Positions 6,525-14,345 of a stretch of 16,465 nt of DNA are shown one piece after another. Both the position numbers and the translations under genes were made by a program. Numbering within the stretch: the first letter of the stretch is position 1; every line of letters starts with the position of its first letter. Source of the DNA: Lachnoclostridium sp. UBA933. Lineage in GTDB: Bacteria > Bacillota > Clostridia > Lachnospirales > Lachnospiraceae. The DNA lies in contig DBDL01000100.1 in NCBI GenBank assembly GCA_002293545.1, positions 18,586 through 35,050 of the forward strand, read 5' to 3'. Below the pieces are notes generated by a model. It had not been told where the DNA came from, did no database searches, and saw nothing but the letters and a program-made list of their open reading frames with translations.

Positions 6525-7622
6525 ATGAATCAATATAAAATCTGTGTATATGCCATTTGCAGGAATGAAGAAAAATTTGTTGACCGTTGGATGGATTCTA
6601 TGGGAGAAGCCGATTCTGTTATCGTCTTAGATACCGGTTCTGAAGATAATACCGTGGAGAGATTGCGGCAGCGGGGGGCGGAGGTAATTGTTGAAAAAAT
6701 CAGTCCGTGGCGGTTTGACAAAGCCAGAAACCGATCCCTGTCCTATGTCCCGGAGGATGTTGACATTGCCGTATGTACCGATTTAGACGAAGTATTTCGT
6801 CCGGGATGGAGAAAATTGCTTGAAGAAGCATGGACGCCGGAAACGACGATGGCAAATTATTTATATAACTGGAGCCTGAACCAGGACGGGACGCCGCACA
6901 CACAGTTTACTTATTTCAAAGTACATGTCAGGGATTGCTATGAATGGATATGCCCGGTTCATGAGTATCTGAGGTTTACGCCGGGAAAGGAACGGATTCA
7001 GGAAAAAAAGGTATTTGTAAACGGGATGATTCTGGATCACTACCCGGATCATACCAAGTCAAGGTCTTCGTATCTGCCTCTTTTGGAAATGGCAGCAGAG
7101 GAAACGCCGAATGATGACCGGATGACGTATTATTTGGGGCGTGAATACATGTATTTCGGCAGATGGAACGATTGTATCCGGACAATGGAGCGTTATTTGG
7201 CATTGCCGGGCGCAAAGTGGAAAGAAGAACGGTGTGCGGCAATGCGTTGGATGGCAAAAAGCTATTTTATGCTCGGCAGTGCCGATAAAGCACATGAAAT
7301 ATATTATCAGGCAATCGCAGAAGTGCCCGACATGCGGGATGCTTATATCGAATGCGCACAGATGGCGTATTCATTAGGTGATTGGGTGACGGTATTATAC
7401 ATGACAAACGAAGCGTTAAAAATAAATAAGAAATCCGTTGTATATGTGAATATGGGATATTCATGGGATTATACACCGGATGACTTAGCCGCTATTGCAA
7501 ATTATCAGTTGGGAAACTATGAAACATCATTGATCCATGCAAGAAATGCGCTGAGTTATGCGGAAGATGATGAACGCCTGCAAAGCAATCTGGAGTTGAT
7601 TCAGTTAAAATGCGGGGTGTAG
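6525..7622 (+). CDS. GT2-fold glycosyltransferase with C-terminal TPR region (SunS-like), copy 2
   Basis: 365 residues from the ATG at 6525. I prefer it to the in-frame ATG at 6462 because GAGG at 6515-6518 is 6 bases upstream, because the resulting N-terminus (MNQYKICVYAICRNEE) aligns with that of the preceding paralog, and because the longer form would read through the hairpin block. The GT-A domain has VLDTGSEDNTVERL, SPWRFDKARNRSL and D-x-D in TDLDEVFRPGW (D86, D88, the same numbering as in copy 1). The TPR-like helical tail includes ERCAAMRWMAKSYFMLGSAD. Differences around the D-x-D (CTDLDE against SNDIDE) and in the acceptor-side regions suggest the two copies may act on different substrates or in sequence (inference). 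Cytoplasmic; no membrane segment. No terminator follows. Confidence 0.88.
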   Translation: MNQYKICVYAICRNEEKFVDRWMDSMGEADSVIVLDTGSEDNTVERLRQRGAEVIVEKISPWRFDKARNRSLSYVPEDVDIAVCTDLDEVFRPGWRKLLEEAWTPETTMANYLYNWSLNQDGTPHTQFTYFKVHVRDCYEWICPVHEYLRFTPGKERIQEKKVFVNGMILDHYPDHTKSRSSYLPLLEMAAEETPNDDRMTYYLGREYMYFGRWNDCIRTMERYLALPGAKWKEERCAAMRWMAKSYFMLGSADKAHEIYYQAIAEVPDMRDAYIECAQMAYSLGDWVTVLYMTNEALKINKKSVVYVNMGYSWDYTPDDLAAIANYQLGNYETSLIHARNALSYAEDDERLQSNLELIQLKCGV

Positions 7623-7698
7623 CGGAAGTGCTTAAAATCATATTAAGAAATGTAATTGGGGTATGCTTGGGTGTATGTCTTGGATAGAGATCCTGCGC

Positions 7699-7727
7699 TG
7701 GACAAAACTCATAAAGAAATATATAAT
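7699..7727 (+). promoter_or_regulatory. Sigma-A-type promoter before the 179-residue unknown gene
   Basis: TGGACA at 7699-7704, a 17-base spacer and a perfect TATAAT at 7722-7727. Predicted start near 7734, giving a leader of about 80 bases before the ATG at 7816. The leader contains a good ribosome site not followed by a normal start codon. Confidence 0.7.
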
Positions 7728-7746
7728 AAAACAGCAGATTAATCGT

Positions 7747-7813
7747 AAGGAGAAAACAAATAGAGTATACCCCTGTAAACGAAAATAAACAGGAAAGCAT
7801 AGGGATTGAATAA
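7747..7813 (+). other. Leader with ribosome site and short start-less frame
   Basis: AAGGAG at 7747-7752 is followed, after 7 bases, by ATA (7760) and an open frame encoding EYTPVNENKQESIGIE before TAA at 7811-7813, which ends two bases before the next gene's ATG. The spacing is that of a genuine start with ATG changed to ATA. It could be a decayed mini-gene, a leader peptide using a rare AUA start, or chance. Confidence 0.25.
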
Positions 7814-7815
7814 TT

Positions 7816-8355
7816 ATGATTCATACAGATGACCTGTACATAGTAAACTACTGCCACCCTAATTGTATGCCGTTTATGAATATCTGCCGGTTACCAAAAG
7901 AAGAAGCATTTTCATTGGCGTACAAAATGGCGGAGGAGAATCCCGGAGTTACCGCATTCGGAAGATTTGCCGATTTTGAGAATTACTATCCGGGGAGGAT
8001 GAAACAAGAGGAATACCTTTATAGCAAGTTTGTTTCTCTTGGCGGAAAGCCGGTTGAGAAACATCCGCTGTCCTTTGTGCTGCAAGGAAGTGTATTTCTT
8101 GATCACTGGTTTGGAAACGGTATCGTAAATAAGATAAGATTAAATAAAATACCGCCTGAATTGATCAGCTTCACGTTAGGCGATAGTATGACGCAATATA
8201 AAAAAGCAGGGACTTTAACAATGTATACAAAAGAAATGCTGCTGAATATTATGAATGGCTACAGCGGTTCCATAGAGGAGTTCATGACCGAAACAGAGGA
8301 TAAATACCATTATATCGAAGTACAGCTATGGGATGATGGTTATTGCAAGTCATAG
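7816..8355 (+). CDS. Conserved-looking protein of unknown function
   Basis: 179 residues, cytoplasmic by appearance (no signal peptide or membrane helix). I do not know a function. Visible features: an N-terminal NYCHPNCMPFMNICRLP segment with three cysteines and a histidine, a central AFGRFADFENYYPGRMKQEE, and HPLSFVLQGSVFLDHWFGNG. From memory, similar unnamed proteins of this length with the same HPLSFVLQGS and WFGNG segments occur in Clostridia, but I cannot verify this here. The only upstream ribosome-like sequence, AGGG at 7801-7804, is 11 bases away, which is weak; translation may depend on the short frame ending just before it (inference). It runs convergently into the next gene with 8 bases between stop codons. 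Confidence 0.75.
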   Translation: MIHTDDLYIVNYCHPNCMPFMNICRLPKEEAFSLAYKMAEENPGVTAFGRFADFENYYPGRMKQEEYLYSKFVSLGGKPVEKHPLSFVLQGSVFLDHWFGNGIVNKIRLNKIPPELISFTLGDSMTQYKKAGTLTMYTKEMLLNIMNGYSGSIEEFMTETEDKYHYIEVQLWDDGYCKS

Positions 8356-8363
8356 TACCGCCC

Positions 8364-8759
8364 TCAAAAGTACATCCTCTTATGATTCCGGTACCGGTTT
8401 CTGCGGAACAGCAGTTCATGGAACAACAGCACTTCTGCCATATCACGAAAAACGGTATCTTCTTCTGATATTTCAGGGTCTTTCTCCGCACATTGCTTCA
8501 CAATTTTATGTGCCAGTATCTGGAACAGTGTTTTGTCCGGATATTCATCAAACATCGGGCTTCCCTCATACTCCAGTTTATCACATTCTTCTTCAATCAT
8601 CGGCAGCACCTTTTTTGTTGCCTGGGGGTACAGGTATTTTAAATAAGAGATATCATTTTCCTGTTCCGCTAATTTTTCCGCACCCATAACAGGCGGCAGA
8701 CTGGGAACCATAGGATGATCATAAAAGAATAAGGAGTAATCTTCATTCATAATAGCCAT
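8364..8759 (-). CDS. Small acidic-region protein of unknown function
   Basis: 131 residues from the start chosen here. I picked the methionine at 8759 (MAIMNEDYSLFFYDHP) over the in-frame one at 8783 because GGAG (minus strand, 8770-8767) stands 7 bases before it, while the longer form has no ribosome site. No signal peptide or membrane helix. Recognisable segments are DISYLKYLYPQATKKVLPMI, then EEECDKLEYEGSPMFDEYPD, then a helical tail with many Arg and Lys. The central E-E-E-C-D...E-G-S-x-M-F-D-E-Y-P-D pattern is one I associate with small unannotated clostridial proteins; the function is not known to me. The gene has its own divergent promoter region, shared with the large gene on the plus strand. 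Confidence 0.75.
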   Translation of the reverse strand: MAIMNEDYSLFFYDHPMVPSLPPVMGAEKLAEQENDISYLKYLYPQATKKVLPMIEEECDKLEYEGSPMFDEYPDKTLFQILAHKIVKQCAEKDPEISEEDTVFRDMAEVLLFHELLFRRNRYRNHKRMYF

Positions 8760-8793
8760 AATAAATCTCCACAAAGGATTCATATTTATTTTA

Positions 8794-8799
8794 ATTATA
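8794..8799 (-). promoter_or_regulatory. Possible -10 box for the 131-residue gene
   Basis: Perfect TATAAT on the minus strand, 35 bases before the chosen start. The -35 region at 17 bases does not resemble TTGACA, so this rests on the -10 alone. Confidence 0.35.
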
Positions 8800-8828
8800 T
8801 GATTTGAAAGAAAAATCGTGTATCATAC

Positions 8829-8857
8829 TTGAAATCTTTAGGTAAAATCGTTACAAT
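8829..8857 (+). promoter_or_regulatory. Sigma-A-type promoter of the 843-residue gene and its operon
   Basis: TTGAAA at 8829-8834, a 17-base spacer and TACAAT at 8852-8857, each one base from consensus. The predicted start near 8864 leaves a short leader with AGGGAGG at 8867-8873, 7 bases before the ATG. Confidence 0.72.
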
Positions 8858-8880
8858 GGTGAGTACAGGGAGGGCAGACG

Positions 8881-11412
8881 ATGGTAAAAAGAATATATAA
8901 GATTATTGTACTGATTTTTGTTTTTATCGGAGCACTTTTTTTCTTTGGCAGCAGGATGGAAAATAACCAGACCATTGCCGAAAAGACATTGAGTATCGGC
9001 AAAGAAAGTTATCCGGTGCTGACGGTTACGACAGGTCAAAATACCATAAATACACTGTATGGATACAGAGGTTCCTTTGATCCGGCGATTGTACGCCAGT
9101 CCATTACGCCGGTGAATGAATCCAAGACCATTACGCTGAACATTATGGAATCACCGACGATTTTACAAAAACTGCAATATGAGATTATTGACAAAGAATC
9201 GGGTGAGATTTATTTTACCAAAGAAATTCCCGCATTGGCAAAGGGTGAAAGAAAGATATCCATAGAGCTTGACTATGCGTTGGAAACCAGTCGGGAATAT
9301 ATTTTCTCGATAACGGGAACAACGGATAAAGGACAGCAGATTCGTTATTTTACACGAATTAAATATTATGTTGACGAAACGAATCTAAAAGAGAAAATAC
9401 AATTTGTTACGAAATTTCATAGAAGTACATTTGACAAAGAGAAAGCGGAGGAATTGGCGCCGAATTTAGAAACAGATCCCAATAAGGACAACAGCACGCT
9501 GGCTAATGTAAATATAAAATCGGATGTGAATTTAATTACCTGGGGCAAATTGAATCCGGAGGTTACTTCCGATGTTATACCGGTCATTAAAGAATACAAC
9601 ACCGAAACCGCTTGCGTTCAATTGAACTATTTTGTAAAGTCAAGAGCGGCATCCGGTAAAATGACCTATCATGTCAAAGAATTCTATCGTGTTCGCTATA
9701 CTGCTTCCCGATTGTTTCTTCTGGCTTTTGAGAGGACAATGGAGGCTGTCTATGACCCCCAACAGGTAAGTCTGAATCAAAGCCAGTTAAAAGTAGGGAT
9801 TACCGAGCAAACGGATATGAAATTATTGCTTTCGGAAGATAAGCTTCATTTGTACTTCACAAGGAACGGCATTCTCTATCATTATAATATGGAAAAAAAT
9901 AAAAATGAAATGGAGAAAGTTTTTTCCGTATTCAGTAATAATGCGAAGAAAATCTATCAATTGAATAATGAACATGAGATTCGGCTCAACAAATTGGATA
10001 CGGACGGAAGTCTTTATTTTACCGTACTCGGATATATCCAAAGAGGAGAGTTTGAAGGAAGGGTTGCCGCAGCTTTGTATCGGTATGACACAAAAACAGC
10101 GGTACTGGAAGAATTGGTTTATCTGCCGATGGATACGACCTATCAGAAGCTGAAAGAGGATATGGATTCGTTCAGTTATGTGAACAGCAAGGGCGTATAT
10201 TATTTTTCGATCGCCGGTGTCGTTTATTCTTATAATATTTTAGGAAAACGGCTGAGTATTCTTGCCGAAGGGATTACCGACGAAGGATTTCGGGTGGTGG
10301 AAAACAAGAACAGCTACGTATGGTCGTCTTCTTTTGAAAAGGGTTATGGAGAAAGCATTACGGTTTTTAATCTGGAAACGGATGAACGAAGAGAAATAAA
10401 AGCGCCGGGCGGCGATACATTGATACGGCTGCTGGGAACGATTGATTCCAATATTGTGATTGGGTATGTAAAAAAGCCGGATATCGTGAAAACGGCAGAC
10501 GGAACGGAAATTGTTCCCTGCTATGCAATGAAAATTATTGATACGGCAGGGAAAACCCTGAAGTCATACCGAAGGAATTCTTATTATATTCGGGATGTTG
10601 AAATTAACGGTACTGTAATTTCGGTTGACCGCTGTAAAAAGGCAGGTAAAAAATCATACAAGAAGGTTCACGGTGACAGTATCCTGAACCAGTCCAGTAC
10701 AGAAAAAGAAAATGTATCGCTTACATCACGCTTGACAGAAGGCAGTCTGACGGAATGGTATATCCGGCTGCCGTCAAATTATTTATTGTTAAAAGAGCCG
10801 GCGGTTACAGAACGGAAAAATGAAGTGATAACGAGTGAATATGCCGTTCATTTGGAAGAAAAAACGATCAATAAATATTATGTCTATGCATTGGGGAAAA
10901 TTACAGGAAGTTACGAGGACCCGGCAGAAGCGATACGCCGGGCGGACGAACAGATGGGTACGGTAATCTCCAACACACATCAACTAGTTTGGGAGCGCGG
11001 CGGCAGTTATTTGATGAACAGCATTGCCGGAATAGAAAAGACCAAATCAAATGCTCGTATCAGCAATCCGGCGGCATGTGCATATATGGTTTTGAAAGCA
11101 AACCATGTGGATGCCGATGCCGAAGAATTGACGAAACTGAAAAGACCGATTTATGATATGCTTCTTGAATATATGGAACATCCAATCAATCTGACCGGGA
11201 TAACACTGGAACAGGCAATATATTTTGTCAGCAGCGGAAAGGCGGTAATCGGAATGACAGGAAAGAACACTGCCGTCGTGATCAGTGAATATACGCAGAC
11301 TTCCGTTACGGTAATCCGTCCGGAAAGCGGAAAGAGTGAAAAAATCAGCCGTTCTCAGGCAAATCATATGTTTGAAGATGCAGGCAATATATTTATCGGT
11401 TATATGAATTAA
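8881..11412 (+). CDS. Large membrane-anchored extracytoplasmic protein with degenerate C39-like C-terminal domain
   Basis: 843 residues. One N-terminal transmembrane segment (about 5-23) places the rest outside the membrane. Residues about 80-165 are beta-rich and Ig-like. The middle (about 230-640) is a long run of beta-strand repeats that could be a propeller (for example LYHYNMEKN, LYRYDTKTA, VYSYNILGK, ITVFNLETD, each closing a blade-like unit). The last 125 residues follow the plan of peptidase C39-like domains: RISNPAACAYMVLKANH, then ITLEQAIYFVSSGKAVIGMT, then TAVVISEYTQTSVTVIRPESG. However, the position of the catalytic Cys (usual CGPAA) reads SNPAA (S728), and the usual His of the HFVVV-like strand is T797, so peptidase activity is doubtful. 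Whether it is a scaffold, sensor or binding protein is unknown. It heads a probable operon with the aminopeptidase 16 bases downstream. Confidence 0.82.
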   Translation: MVKRIYKIIVLIFVFIGALFFFGSRMENNQTIAEKTLSIGKESYPVLTVTTGQNTINTLYGYRGSFDPAIVRQSITPVNESKTITLNIMESPTILQKLQYEIIDKESGEIYFTKEIPALAKGERKISIELDYALETSREYIFSITGTTDKGQQIRYFTRIKYYVDETNLKEKIQFVTKFHRSTFDKEKAEELAPNLETDPNKDNSTLANVNIKSDVNLITWGKLNPEVTSDVIPVIKEYNTETACVQLNYFVKSRAASGKMTYHVKEFYRVRYTASRLFLLAFERTMEAVYDPQQVSLNQSQLKVGITEQTDMKLLLSEDKLHLYFTRNGILYHYNMEKNKNEMEKVFSVFSNNAKKIYQLNNEHEIRLNKLDTDGSLYFTVLGYIQRGEFEGRVAAALYRYDTKTAVLEELVYLPMDTTYQKLKEDMDSFSYVNSKGVYYFSIAGVVYSYNILGKRLSILAEGITDEGFRVVENKNSYVWSSSFEKGYGESITVFNLETDERREIKAPGGDTLIRLLGTIDSNIVIGYVKKPDIVKTADGTEIVPCYAMKIIDTAGKTLKSYRRNSYYIRDVEINGTVISVDRCKKAGKKSYKKVHGDSILNQSSTEKENVSLTSRLTEGSLTEWYIRLPSNYLLLKEPAVTERKNEVITSEYAVHLEEKTINKYYVYALGKITGSYEDPAEAIRRADEQMGTVISNTHQLVWERGGSYLMNSIAGIEKTKSNARISNPAACAYMVLKANHVDADAEELTKLKRPIYDMLLEYMEHPINLTGITLEQAIYFVSSGKAVIGMTGKNTAVVISEYTQTSVTVIRPESGKSEKISRSQANHMFEDAGNIFIGYMN

Positions 11413-11428
11413 AATATATGGAGGAAAT

Positions 11429-12544
11429 ATGGACGCAAGAATTGAAAAATTGGCACAAACGTTAGTACAGTATTCAATGAGGGTGAAAAAAAATGATAAG
11501 GTATATGTACATTGTATCGGCGCGGCGGGGGTTGATTTGACCAGAACGGTAATCAAAGAAATTTATGCGGCAGGGGCGTATCCGTTTCCACATTATACCG
11601 ATTCGCAGATAGAGCGGGAAATGCGTATGCACTGCGAAAAAGAACAGCTTCAGATTATGGCGGAGGCAGACGGCGGAAAAATGGATCAGATGGATTGTTA
11701 TGTCGGGATACGGGGAAGCGATAATGTCGCGGAGCTATCGGATGTACCCGGTGAGAAGCAGAAGCTTTATGATTTGTATTACGGGATTCCGGTACACAAT
11801 GACATCCGCGTGAAAAAGACGCGCTGGGTTGTTTTGAGATACCCGAATTTTTCAATGGCACAATTAGCCGATACCAGTACGGAAGCATTTGAAAATTATT
11901 ATTTTGATGTGTGCAATCTGGACTATTCCAAAATGGATAAAGCCATGAATCCTTTGAAAGAACTGATGGATAAGACGGAGAAAGTCCGCATCACGGGACC
12001 GGGGACCGATCTTCGTTTTTCGGTCAAAGGGATTCCGTCTGTTAAATGTGCCGGAGAATGCAATATTCCTGACGGTGAGATTTATACCGCGCCGGTAAAG
12101 GACTCGGCAGAGGGTACCATTACGTATAATGTTCCCTCTCTTTATCAGGGGTTTACATTTGAAAATGTGTCGCTGACATTTGAAAAGGGTAAGATCGTGA
12201 AAGCGGCCGCTAATGATAATAAACGCGTCAATGAAATATTTGATACGGATGAGGGAGCGCGTTATGTCGGCGAATTTGCGATAGGCGTCAATCCTTTTAT
12301 CACAAACGCGATGAAGGATATTTTATTTGATGAGAAAATCATGGGTTCCATCCATTTTACTCCGGGGAACTGCTATGATGATGCGCCGAACGGAAATCGT
12401 TCGGGAATCCATTGGGATTTGGTGTTGATTCAGACGCCGGAATACGGCGGCGGTGAGATCTATTTTGACGATGTCCTGATTCGGAAAGACGGCAGATTTG
12501 TAATCAAAGAACTTCAGTGCCTGAATCCGGAGAATTTAAAATAA
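11429..12544 (+). CDS. M29-family metallo-aminopeptidase
   Basis: 371 residues, shorter than the roughly 410 of the classical family members (AmpS, AmpT, PepS) but carrying their signatures. Family M29 enzymes remove N-terminal amino acids from peptides in the cytoplasm using two divalent metals. Probable metal ligands and catalytic acids are E217 in IPDGEIYTAPV, E282 in YVGEFAIGVNP, E302 and H309 in DEKIMGSIHFTPG, and H328 and D330 in SGIHWDLVLIQTP; I assigned these by motif, not by alignment. The N-terminal half is the smaller alpha/beta domain that caps the active site in the family. The ribosome site GGAGG (11420-11424) is 4 bases before the ATG. It probably shares a transcript with the gene before and with cdd, 18 bases after. 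Confidence 0.93.
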   Translation: MDARIEKLAQTLVQYSMRVKKNDKVYVHCIGAAGVDLTRTVIKEIYAAGAYPFPHYTDSQIEREMRMHCEKEQLQIMAEADGGKMDQMDCYVGIRGSDNVAELSDVPGEKQKLYDLYYGIPVHNDIRVKKTRWVVLRYPNFSMAQLADTSTEAFENYYFDVCNLDYSKMDKAMNPLKELMDKTEKVRITGPGTDLRFSVKGIPSVKCAGECNIPDGEIYTAPVKDSAEGTITYNVPSLYQGFTFENVSLTFEKGKIVKAAANDNKRVNEIFDTDEGARYVGEFAIGVNPFITNAMKDILFDEKIMGSIHFTPGNCYDDAPNGNRSGIHWDLVLIQTPEYGGGEIYFDDVLIRKDGRFVIKELQCLNPENLK

Positions 12545-12562
12545 CCATAAGGGGAAAAGACC

Positions 12563-12991
12563 GTGAAAGATTTAATCAGACAGGCAATTACCGCCAGAGA
12601 AAATGCATACGCACCGTATTCGGGGTATCGGGTGGGTGCGGCGTTAAGAACAAAGGGAGGCAGGATTTATACGGGCTGTAACATTGAAAATGCCGCTTTT
12701 TCCCCCAGTTGCTGTGCCGAGAGGGTATCCTTTTATAACGCTGTTAGCTGCGGGGAGCATGATTTTGAGGCCATTGCGATTGTCGGGGGACCGAAAAACC
12801 ATATGTCGGGTCCGGCGCCCTGCGGTGTGTGCCGGCAAGTTATGGCGGAGTTTTGTGACCCCTATTCTTTCCAAATTATTATGGCAAAATCCGAAGAGGA
12901 TTATGAAACGATAGTATTGGAAGAATTATTGCCGAGGGGGTTTTCGCTGCCGTCGGATAAAACGGAATCAATAAAAAAGAACCGTACGTAA
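12563..12991 (+). CDS. cdd: Cytidine deaminase
   Basis: 142 residues, homotetrameric zinc-enzyme type. It hydrolyses cytidine and deoxycytidine to uridine and deoxyuridine in pyrimidine salvage. The zinc site is complete: C51 with catalytic E53 in CCAERVSF, and C87 and C90 in PCGVCRQ; the substrate-binding NIENAAFSPS lies just before. The usual end LLPRGFSL is followed by a short polar tail of about 14 residues that is not typical. GTG start, supported by AAGGGGA at 12549-12555. It follows the aminopeptidase gene by 18 bases, so the two are probably cotranscribed, giving peptide and nucleoside scavenging in one unit. No terminator hairpin is evident after the stop. Confidence 0.95.
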   Translation: MKDLIRQAITARENAYAPYSGYRVGAALRTKGGRIYTGCNIENAAFSPSCCAERVSFYNAVSCGEHDFEAIAIVGGPKNHMSGPAPCGVCRQVMAEFCDPYSFQIIMAKSEEDYETIVLEELLPRGFSLPSDKTESIKKNRT

Positions 12992-13051
12992 TCACAATCG
13001 GCAGACAGTGTCCGGTGAGCGGTTGAATCCGTATTCCGATGGATGATTGAT

Positions 13052-13080
13052 TTGACATCGTTTCATTTTTTAGGTATGAT
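13052..13080 (+). promoter_or_regulatory. Near-consensus sigma-A promoter of dapL
   Basis: Perfect TTGACA at 13052-13057, a 17-base spacer and TATGAT at 13075-13080. Predicted transcription start near 13087, giving a leader of about 28 bases, too short for a lysine riboswitch. This is the strongest promoter in the window by eye. Confidence 0.85.
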
Positions 13081-13114
13081 ACATTTTATAGATTACGATA
13101 AAGGAGTAAGGACA

Positions 13115-14287
13115 ATGAACATAAACCAAAATTATTTTAACTTAAAGGACAGTTATCTCTTTTCTACCATCGCTGAGAAGGTAGAGGATTTTACGAAAAG
13201 GAATCCGGAGAAAGATGTTATCCGGTTAGGAATCGGAGATGTTACCTTACCGCTTGCACCGGCGGTAACCGATGCCATGCAAAACGCTGTTGCCGAGATG
13301 GGGAAAGCCGAAACTTTCAGGGGTTACAGGTCAGATATGGGGTACGATTTTTTACGTCATGCCGTTGCCGGTTATTATAGGAAAAAGGGAGTGGCTTTGG
13401 AGGAGACGGAAATTTTTATCAGTGACGGAGCCAAGAGTGACACCGGTAATATTCTTGATATTTTCGGAAAGGATAATGTTGTGTTAATCCCGGATCCGGT
13501 CTATCCGGTTTATGTGGATACGAACATTATGTCAGGGAATAAAATCATCTACATGAACGGAAATGAAGAGAACGGGTTTTTGCCTTTACCCGACTATAAT
13601 ATTAAGTGCGATATCATTTATCTCTGTTCCCCGAATAATCCGAGCGGAGCAGTATATACAAAGCAACAGTTAAAGCAATGGATTGATTATGCGCTGGAAA
13701 ATGAAGCGGTTATTTTATTTGACAGTGCTTATGAAGCGTTTGTCCGCGGAGATGATCTTCCGACAAGTATCTATCAGGTGGACGGAGCGAAAAGGTGTGC
13801 GGTAGAAGTTTGTTCGCTTTCCAAAACGGCGGGATTTACCGGAACAAGATGCGGCTATACCATTTTCCCGCATGATTGTAAAGCCGGTGACGTATCACTC
13901 AATCGTTTGTGGCTGCGCCGTCAGTCAACAAAGTTTAACGGCGTTTCTTATATTGTACAGCGCGGTGCGGAAGCAGTATTTACCGAGGAAGGAATGAAGC
14001 AAACCAGACAAAATATAGATTATTACTTAGACAATGCAAAAAGGATTGCCGCGGCATTAAAGGAACGAGGCATATGGTTTGCCGGGGGAGAAAATTCACC
14101 GTATATATGGTTTAAATGCCCTAAGGGAATGTCATCCTGGGAGTTCTTTGACCATCTGCTTTCCGAATCCAATATCGTCGGGACGCCCGGTGCCGGATTT
14201 GGAAAAAACGGAGAAGGATTTTTCCGGTTATCAGCATTCGGAAGCCGTGAAAATGTAATCCGGGCAATGGAACGGTTGGAGATATGA
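13115..14287 (+). CDS. dapL: LL-diaminopimelate aminotransferase
   Basis: 390 residues. It converts tetrahydrodipicolinate and glutamate to LL-diaminopimelate and 2-oxoglutarate in one step, bypassing the acylated intermediates, and so supplies lysine and the meso-DAP of peptidoglycan. It is a fold-type I PLP enzyme: the N-terminal NQNYFNLKDSYLFSTIAEKV and LGIGDVTLPLAP are characteristic of DapL, SPNNPSGAVY is the cofactor region, and K237 in SLSKTAGFTGTRCGY is the PLP lysine. I chose the ATG at 13115 because AAGGAG (13101-13106) precedes it by 8 bases; the in-frame ATG at 13043 lies upstream of the promoter's -35 box and cannot be on its transcript. No other lysine-pathway gene is adjacent. 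It ends near a bidirectional terminator. Confidence 0.95.
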   Translation: MNINQNYFNLKDSYLFSTIAEKVEDFTKRNPEKDVIRLGIGDVTLPLAPAVTDAMQNAVAEMGKAETFRGYRSDMGYDFLRHAVAGYYRKKGVALEETEIFISDGAKSDTGNILDIFGKDNVVLIPDPVYPVYVDTNIMSGNKIIYMNGNEENGFLPLPDYNIKCDIIYLCSPNNPSGAVYTKQQLKQWIDYALENEAVILFDSAYEAFVRGDDLPTSIYQVDGAKRCAVEVCSLSKTAGFTGTRCGYTIFPHDCKAGDVSLNRLWLRRQSTKFNGVSYIVQRGAEAVFTEEGMKQTRQNIDYYLDNAKRIAAALKERGIWFAGGENSPYIWFKCPKGMSSWEFFDHLLSESNIVGTPGAGFGKNGEGFFRLSAFGSRENVIRAMERLEI

Positions 14288-14345
14288 TAAATGATCAGAT
14301 TGCCAATCCATTCCGGACGGATTAAAGGATGAAAAAAGATGTGTA

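Noticed and set aside
7771..7793. CCTGT...ACAGG inverted repeat as a terminator
   Set aside because: Only 5 bp with a long loop and no T tract after it.
11047..11556. Minus-strand frame of 169 codons
   Set aside because: It lies antisense to the ends of two well-supported genes and has no ribosome site or recognisable motif.
13043..13114. Longer N-terminus for DapL
   Set aside because: The ATG at 13043 lies upstream of the near-consensus promoter, and a strong ribosome site supports the ATG at 13115.
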